Made by a program: the position numbers and the translations under genes. Below, piece by piece: positions 13,735 to 17,663 of a DNA stretch of 17,663 bases (the first letter of the stretch is position 1; every line of letters begins with the position of its first letter). Under the pieces are notes generated by a model. It worked only from the letters and a program-made list of their open reading frames with translations. It was not told the DNA's origin and did no database searches. Source of the DNA: JBDRGC01 sp043818215 (GTDB taxonomy: Bacteria; Chloroflexota; Anaerolineae; Anaerolineales; UBA11858); assembly GCA_043818215.1 (NCBI GenBank), contig JBDRGC010000213.1, positions 1 to 17,663 of the forward strand, written 5' to 3'.

Positions 13735-14312
13735 GGCAAGACGCTGTAGATAGACCTCCCAATGGCTGCATCGAATTCTTGCTGAATGGCAATGAAAGCC
13801 CGCCATTTCTCCAGCGTGTAATCATTGAACCCGTAGCGCATGACAACATCCACGAAGCGTTTTTCCATCAAACATGTCCCGGATGGCAGAGCCAGCGTGT
13901 CGCAAAGCTGGATCAATCGGTCGTAGGGTGTGAATTCGACCTCTGCCAGATACCTGCGAACGAAATCTAGATCGGCCTCAGAGCAGTGGCCCCACCCACC
14001 CGCGAAGGCTTCGATTTTGGGGATGGGGAATGAATGCGTCATGCAGATGCGGGCCGCGTCCGGGTAACCCTCACCGAGCATGAAGTTGTAACCGTCGAGA
14101 GCGTGGCGCATATCGGTGATGCCCTCCCGCCGGCCGATATCGTGCAGCAGCCCCAGGATATAAGCTGTCCCGGGGTCGAGTTCGGGGTGGCACTGCGCAA
14201 TAGCCGCGGCTGCAATGGCCGCGTGCCGGGAGTGATCCGTCCACGGGCCGGGGTTCAGCGTTTCCGCTTCGGCGAGGTAAGCTTCGGCTTGCTGGAGAGT
14301 GGGGATATTCAT
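13662..14312 (-). CDS. HD-domain metal-dependent phosphohydrolase-like protein
   Basis: A 216-residue protein with the HD superfamily pattern: His27 and His30 in TDHSRHA, the doublet His57-Asp58 in GLLHDIGRREG, His70, His93 in MTHSFP, and Asp131 or Asp138 in DRLIQLCDTLAL. Such proteins bind divalent metal and hydrolyse phosphate esters, often of nucleotides. The substrate here is unknown. It has no signal peptide or membrane helix. The last 25 residues (VLPGVVENSFAG... to GGGGGE) are encoded by the 54-bp minisatellite, so the C-terminus is probably a repeat-derived extension of a protein that once ended near residue 190. A GCAGAGG array begins at the base directly before the ATG, and no ribosome binding site is seen. 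Confidence 0.82.
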   Translation of the reverse strand: MNIPTLQQAEAYLAEAETLNPGPWTDHSRHAAIAAAAIAQCHPELDPGTAYILGLLHDIGRREGITDMRHALDGYNFMLGEGYPDAARICMTHSFPIPKIEAFAGGWGHCSEADLDFVRRYLAEVEFTPYDRLIQLCDTLALPSGTCLMEKRFVDVVMRYGFNDYTLEKWRAFIAIQQEFDAAIGRSIYSVLPGVVENSFAGGVIGRHFAGGGGGE

Positions 14313-14396
14313 ATAGAGGGCAGAGGGTAGAGGGTAGAGGGCAGAGGGTAGAGGGTAGAGGGCAGAGGGCAGAGGGCAGAGGGCAGAGGGCAGAGG
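14313..14396. repeat. Heptamer array (GCAGAGG / GTAGAGG), 12 units abutting a start codon
   Basis: Twelve heptamers in exact register begin at the base next to the start codon of the HD-domain gene. The unit is GCAGAGG or GTAGAGG, with a first unit ATAGAGG, so all changes are transitions. In the sense direction of the gene the leader is CCTCTGC/CCTCTAC, pyrimidine-rich. Confidence 0.92.
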
Positions 14397-14418
14397 GCGG
14401 TCGGTGGTCAGCGGTCAG
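14397..14418. repeat. Heptamer array (GGTCAGC family), left part
   Basis: About three units of the GGTCGGT/GGTCAGC type directly continue the GCAGAGG array. The array is cut by the element at 14419-14542 and resumes at 14543. The same word fills 16263-16377. Confidence 0.75.
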
Positions 14419-14542
14419 TCAATGCCATCAAGTTAAGCCATCGGCGGATTACGAATCCGCCTGGAGCATGTCAGAAATCCCTGTTTTGCTCCTGTCGGAT
14501 CCGTGATCCGACAGTCACCAACCCTTAACTTAATGACATTGA
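14419..14542. mobile_element. Compact inverted-repeat element (MITE-like), 124 bp
   Basis: The ends TCAATGCCATCAAGTTAAG (14419-14437) and CTTAACTTAATGACATTGA (14524-14542) are inverted repeats matching at 17 of 19 positions. Between them lie three hairpins: GGCGGATT-ACG-AATCCGCC (14443-14461), GGAGCA/TGCTCC (14463-14468 with 14487-14492) and CTGTCGGATC-CGT-GATCCGACAG (14492-14514). It interrupts a GGTCAGC heptamer array, with the same array on both sides, so it arrived by insertion. The flanks GCGGTCAG and GTGGTCAG could be a target duplication but also fit the array itself. It has no coding capacity. Confidence 0.8.
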
Positions 14543-14571
14543 GTGGTCAGCAGTCGGTGGTCGGCGGTCGG
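14543..14571. repeat. Heptamer array (GGTCAGC family), right part
   Basis: Four units of the GGTCAGC/AGTCGGT/GGTCGGC type continue the array interrupted by the 124-bp element. They end a few bases before the stop codon of the flippase gene. Confidence 0.75.
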
Positions 14572-14575
14572 GCTA

Positions 14576-16117
14576 TCACAATTTCAACAGCAACCTCACT
14601 TCCGGCCAAATAAAAGGCAGCGTCAGCAATCCGCCCAATGCCAGCACACCCATACCCGCCAGCGTGCTCATAATTTGGGACATCGAATCCAGCGGCAGAA
14701 CCCGCAGCAATCCGGTCACCAACGCTGTGCTGGCCCCGGCTGCCAGGGCCGTACGCCACAATGTACTGCCCATCCGCAGCAATCCGGGGAGGGCTTGGTT
14801 GAGCAGCCACAGCATCAGCAGCGCTTCCAAAGTGAAGGCCGTTGAGTTTGCCAACGCAATGCCCGCGGCCCCGAAGTGTGACGATAGCGGAATCGCCAGC
14901 GTGATAAAGGCCGCCACGGTCAGCATGATGGTAAAGAGAGGCGTGCGGGCATTTTGTTGGGCGTAGAAAGCACGCGCCGTCACCTCAGTCAATGAGTACC
15001 CCATCAGGCCGAGTATATAAGCCCGCGAGACCCAGATGACCATATCTGTGCCGATAGCATCGAAGCCTAGAATCCCTATCAATGGGCGGATGCCGGCGAT
15101 GAGCAAGGCCGCGGCGGGCAGAGTCAGCGCCAGGATCGCCCGGATGGAATGATTCAGTGTCCGTTGAAAGGCCTCGCTTTCAGCGCGGGTGATCTGCTCA
15201 GAGAGGGTTGGTAGGAGAGCCGTGCCGATGGCCGTGCCGATCAGGGATTCGGGCACTTGCATGAACAGCCACCCATAAACTAGCGCAGTCACCGAACCGG
15301 CGATCAGGCGGGAGGCCAGATTGTCTTGAGCCAGGAAGATCAGGTGGATGCCGAACATTGTCAGGACGCGCGGCCCTAAAACGAGTAACACCTGCCGCAC
15401 CCCCGGGTGATTCAGTTCTATTTTGGGCGTCCACCGGAATCCGAAGCGCAGGAGTCCCGGTATCTGGACTCCGAGGAATAGCACTGCTCCCAGGATGACG
15501 CCGTACACCAAACCGCGAATCCCTAACCCCAAAGCCGGGAGGGTGACCGCCCCCAAACGAATTCCCTGCTCCGGCACCAGAATCAGAATCCCGACCAGCG
15601 CCCCGATATCATACATGCTGGGGGCGATAGCGGGCAGCAAGAAATGCTGGTTGGCCTGCAATCCAGCGATCACCAGCCCCGCCAGCGAGAAAAGCATGGT
15701 GGCGATCAGATTCAGCCGCATCAGGTCGGCGACCAGGGTCTGCTGTTCGGGGCTAAAACCGGGGGCGATGCCTATCTTCCAGGCGACGAGTTGGTCGGCG
15801 AAGATTGCTATCAGCGCCGAGAACGTCAGCGTGACCAGGAAGACGATATTGGCGATGCGGGAGAACAACTCCCAGGCTTGCGGGCGGCCTTTGGTTTCCA
15901 GATATTCGGAGAGCACGGGGATCAGGGCCATGGCCAGCGCCCCGCCGGAGATCAGCGCGAACAACAGGTCGGGGATATTGTTGGCGGCGTTGAAGGCATC
16001 CAATTCGGGGGAGCGACCAAAGGTGCGCGAGATGAGAACATTACGAACGAAGCCGAGGGCTTTCTCCAGTCCGAAGAACACGGCAATTATGAGGGTCGAG
16101 CGGGCGATGTGTTTCAT
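14576..16117 (-). CDS. murJ: MurJ/MviN family lipid II flippase
   Basis: A 513-residue polytopic membrane protein (about 14 helices) of the MOP superfamily that flips lipid-linked peptidoglycan precursor across the membrane. The N-terminal block GLEKALGFVRNVLISRTFG...DAFNAANNIPDLL matches the MurJ signature, with Arg25 and Asp40 corresponding to functionally important positions in E. coli MurJ (Arg24, Asp39). The E. coli Arg52 position is not kept (PDLLFALISGGAL). QVPESLIGTAIGTALLPTLSE and ARAFYAQQNARTPLF are also typical of the family. The length is normal. A run of GAGATTG heptamers begins at the base next to the ATG, and no ribosome binding site is seen. Other MOP exporters (polysaccharide flippases) are possible, but the signature favours MurJ. 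Confidence 0.9.
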   Translation of the reverse strand: MKHIARSTLIIAVFFGLEKALGFVRNVLISRTFGRSPELDAFNAANNIPDLLFALISGGALAMALIPVLSEYLETKGRPQAWELFSRIANIVFLVTLTFSALIAIFADQLVAWKIGIAPGFSPEQQTLVADLMRLNLIATMLFSLAGLVIAGLQANQHFLLPAIAPSMYDIGALVGILILVPEQGIRLGAVTLPALGLGIRGLVYGVILGAVLFLGVQIPGLLRFGFRWTPKIELNHPGVRQVLLVLGPRVLTMFGIHLIFLAQDNLASRLIAGSVTALVYGWLFMQVPESLIGTAIGTALLPTLSEQITRAESEAFQRTLNHSIRAILALTLPAAALLIAGIRPLIGILGFDAIGTDMVIWVSRAYILGLMGYSLTEVTARAFYAQQNARTPLFTIMLTVAAFITLAIPLSSHFGAAGIALANSTAFTLEALLMLWLLNQALPGLLRMGSTLWRTALAAGASTALVTGLLRVLPLDSMSQIMSTLAGMGVLALGGLLTLPFIWPEVRLLLKL

Positions 16118-16257
16118 GAGGGCAGGGATTAGGGATCAGGGACTAGGGATTAGGGATTGGAGATTGGGGATTGGAGATTGGAGGTTGGAGATTGGAGGTT
16201 GGAGGTTGGAGGTTTGAGATTGGAGATTGGAGGTTGGAGATTGGAGATTGGAGATCA
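16118..16257. repeat. Heptamer array (GAGATTG), 20 units abutting the murJ start codon
   Basis: Twenty heptamers run in exact register starting at the base next to the murJ start codon. The first units are GGGATTA-like and later ones alternate GAGATTG and GAGGTTG. Almost all changes are transitions. In the murJ sense direction the leader reads CAATCTC, the same word as in front of the gene at 4526. Confidence 0.93.
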
Positions 16258-16262
16258 GGACT

Positions 16263-16377
16263 CGGCGGTCGGCGGTCGGTGGTCAGCGGTCAGCAGTCGG
16301 TTGTCAGCGGTCGGCGGTCGGCAGTCGGTGGTCGGCGGTCAGCGGTCGTCGGTCGGTAGTCAGCGGTCAGCGGTCGG
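16263..16377. repeat. Heptamer array (GGTCGGC / GGTCAGC)
   Basis: About sixteen units of the GGTCGGC, GGTCAGC, AGTCGGT and GGTAGTC kind continue directly from the GAGATTG array with only a few bases between. The word is the same as in the array interrupted at 14397-14571. Confidence 0.85.
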
Positions 16378-16425
16378 GTTGTCGCGCCAAGTATAGCACG
16401 AGAGGATGGTTCCTCAAAACGCATA

Positions 16426-16454
16426 TTGCCATTCCGTTCAGCCTGGAGTAAAAT
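16426..16454 (+). promoter_or_regulatory. Promoter of the tRNA-Arg gene
   Basis: TTGCCA (16426-16431) and TAAAAT (16449-16454) are separated by 17 bp, the ideal spacing for a sigma-70 type promoter. Transcription would start near 16461 and give a leader of about 33 bases. Four heptamers of the ACTGAAC type (16465-16492) fill this leader. Confidence 0.75.
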
Positions 16455-16493
16455 TATTCTTGTCACTGAAGACTGAACACTGAACACCGACAT

Positions 16494-16569
16494 GCCCTCG
16501 TAGCTCAGTGGATAGAGCACTTGGTTGCGGACTAAGGGGTCGTGCGTTCGAGTCGCACCGAGGGCGCCA
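16494..16569 (+). tRNA. tRNA-Arg (anticodon GCG)
   Basis: This 76-base cloverleaf has acceptor stem GCCCTCG/CGAGGGC and D-stem GCTC/GAGC. The anticodon stem is CTTGG/CTAAG with one G-U pair, and loop TTGCGGA gives anticodon GCG. The variable loop has five bases, the T-stem is GTGCG/CGCAC with loop TTCGAGT, and the CCA is encoded. GCG reads arginine codons CGC and CGU. Most bacteria read these with an ACG anticodon edited to ICG. Confidence 0.93.
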
Positions 16570-16570
16570 G

Positions 16571-16600
16571 AGGAACGGGAAATCCCGTTCCTTTTTGTTT
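16571..16600 (+). terminator. Rho-independent terminator after tRNA-Arg
   Basis: AGGAACGGG (16571-16579) pairs with CCCGTTCCT (16584-16592) around a 4-base loop and is followed by TTTTGTTT. It starts one base after the tRNA CCA. Confidence 0.92.
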
Positions 16601-16712
16601 AACTTCTCGTAACTTCTTCATTCGAGAAGGGTTGTATCATGATTGAGAGGAAACATATCAGTTTTATCAAAGTTATTATTCGTTTTGAAGTATCGCCTTA
16701 AAAAGAAAGGAC

Positions 16713-16755
16713 GGGAGGCTGCGAAATACAACATAGACGCATTTCGCAGCCTCTC
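16713..16755 (+). promoter_or_regulatory. Long hairpin in the leader of the degV-family gene
   Basis: GAGGCTGCGAAAT (16715-16727) pairs perfectly with ATTTCGCAGCCTC (16741-16753) around a 13-base loop. Two further pairs, one of them G-U, extend the base. It lies 48 bases before the start codon. No T-run follows on the plus strand, so it is not an ordinary terminator. It could act on mRNA stability or translation of the downstream gene, or be a dispersed palindrome. No known riboswitch class is recognised. Confidence 0.55.
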
Positions 16756-16802
16756 ATTTCCCCCTATCTTTTGAGATGATACGTTTCGAAGGAGAAATCA
16801 TA

Positions 16803-17648
16803 ATGTCCAAAATTGCCATTGTTACCGATAGTACGGCCTATATTCCCAAAGACCTGATTGCGCAATACAATATTTCCGTTATACCTCTGGTGCTGATTTG
16901 GGGCGAAGAAACCTACCGCGACGATATTGATATAAAGCCCACTGAGTTCTACACTCGCTTGCAAGGGGCTACGGTCATGCCCACCACCTCCCAGGCCACA
17001 ATTGGAGATTTCAAGAACGTGTTCGAGCGGCTGCATGGAGAGGGCTATGAGATTTTGTCCATTTTGATCTCATCTCAGTTATCGGGCACGATTTCCTCTG
17101 CCGAGCAGGCCCGAAAATTGGTCCCCGACGCGGTCATCGAGATTGTTGATTCAAAAACCACAGCGATGGAATTGGGATTTCACGTCTTGGCAGCAGCCCG
17201 TGCGGCTGAAGTTGGCGCCAGCCTGGCAGAGTGTAAAGCGGTCGCTGAAGATGCCCAAGAGCGGACCGGGGTAATTTTCGCCGTCGACACGTTGGAATTC
17301 CTGCACCGCGGCGGACGTATTGGCGGAGGGGCACGCTTTTTAGGCACTGCCTTGAAACTCAAGCCGCTTCTGGAAGTTGCCGGCGGGCGCATCGAGGCTC
17401 TTGAGCGAGTCCGCACCAAGCGCAAGGCTCATAACCGCCTAGTTGAGTTGATCGAGGCCCGCGTCGCTGGGAAGAAAAATATCCGGCTGGCAACCCTGAA
17501 CGCCAATGCCGCAGACGATGCCCGCGCGCTGCTCGCTCAAGCCAATGGCAATATTGAAGTTGTAGAAAGCGTCTTTGCAGAGGTCAGCCCGGTAATCGGC
17601 GTGCATGTTGGCCCAGGCACGGTAGGGTTAGCCTATATGTATGATTAG
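16803..17648 (+). CDS. DegV family fatty-acid-binding protein
   Basis: A 281-residue DegV protein, the normal family length. Family members bind a fatty acid; in Firmicutes such proteins (FakB) present it to the kinase FakA for phosphorylation. Visible family motifs are TDST (8-11), TTSQ (61-64), the ligand-side loop SSQLSGTISSA (90-100), DTLEFLHRGGRIGG in the middle, and HVGPGTVG near the C-terminus. The ATG at 16803 is chosen because AAGGAG (16789-16794) lies eight bases upstream. An in-frame ATG at 16776 precedes that site and would add nine non-family residues. No fakA-like kinase is adjacent in the window. The product is predicted to be cytosolic. Confidence 0.93.
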   Translation: MSKIAIVTDSTAYIPKDLIAQYNISVIPLVLIWGEETYRDDIDIKPTEFYTRLQGATVMPTTSQATIGDFKNVFERLHGEGYEILSILISSQLSGTISSAEQARKLVPDAVIEIVDSKTTAMELGFHVLAAARAAEVGASLAECKAVAEDAQERTGVIFAVDTLEFLHRGGRIGGGARFLGTALKLKPLLEVAGGRIEALERVRTKRKAHNRLVELIEARVAGKKNIRLATLNANAADDARALLAQANGNIEVVESVFAEVSPVIGVHVGPGTVGLAYMYD

Positions 17649-17663
17649 TGCAGTCCAGCCTAC

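Noticed and set aside
13407..13970. Plus-strand frames rich in PPDDIPAKLFSTATP repeats, and a minus-strand frame 13505-13849
   Set aside because: They are alternative readings of the 54-bp minisatellite. The HD-domain frame has clear family motifs and the others do not.
15423..16217. Plus-strand 264-residue frame opposite murJ
   Set aside because: It is the complement of a well-supported flippase gene, has no family features and ends in heptamer repeats.

Overview
The window looks like chromosomal DNA of a Chloroflexota bacterium, most likely of the Anaerolineae type. This is inferred from the gene set, moderately high GC, many single-gene transcription units and intergenic gaps filled with short tandem and palindromic repeats. 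No database search was possible, so the taxonomy is an inference.

Layout. 1-454: 3' end of a major facilitator transporter (+). 455-743: palindromic mosaic DNA. 744-863: tRNA-Ser(GGA) with its terminator (-). 1003-2328: family 1 glycoside hydrolase (-). 2600-3736: thiolase (+). 3810-3854: a 21-bp perfect hairpin. 3891-4373: folK (+). 4526-8086: three tightly coupled membrane-protein genes (+) related to the proton-pumping subunits of complex I, Mrp antiporters and group-4 hydrogenases, with no hydrophilic partner in view. 8087-8920: a gene-free stretch of repeats nested inside repeats. 8921-10099: a coiled-coil protein of unknown function (+). 10215-12140: selB (+). 12148-12651: two large heptamer arrays, the second with 51 units in exact register. 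12666-13424: secreted, membrane-anchored protein (-). 13662-14312: HD-domain protein (-) whose 3' end runs into a 54-bp minisatellite. 14419-14542: a compact inverted-repeat element sitting inside a heptamer array. 14576-16117: murJ-type flippase (-). 16118-16378: more heptamer arrays. 16494-16569: tRNA-Arg(GCG) with a clear promoter and terminator (+). 16803-17648: DegV family protein (+) behind a structured leader.

The genes are mostly unrelated housekeeping functions (folate, cell wall, selenoprotein translation, acyl-CoA and sugar metabolism). Only the 4526-8086 trio is clearly a functional unit.

The most unusual content is between the genes. First, two copies of one inverted-repeat element can be compared directly (14419-14542 and 8247-8691). 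The larger copy differs from the smaller by two insertions of exactly 23 bp, each at the apex (loop A^CG) of a hairpin. The two inserts are inverted copies of the same 23-mer. A 279-bp block is inserted as well. Two further 23-bp insertions can be inferred in other palindromes (8152-8174 and 619-641). Second, nearly every gap holds a tandem array of period 7 (sometimes 8), each with a different word. Several arrays begin one to a few bases from a start codon, with the pyrimidine-rich strand as the mRNA sense strand, where no usual ribosome binding site is visible.
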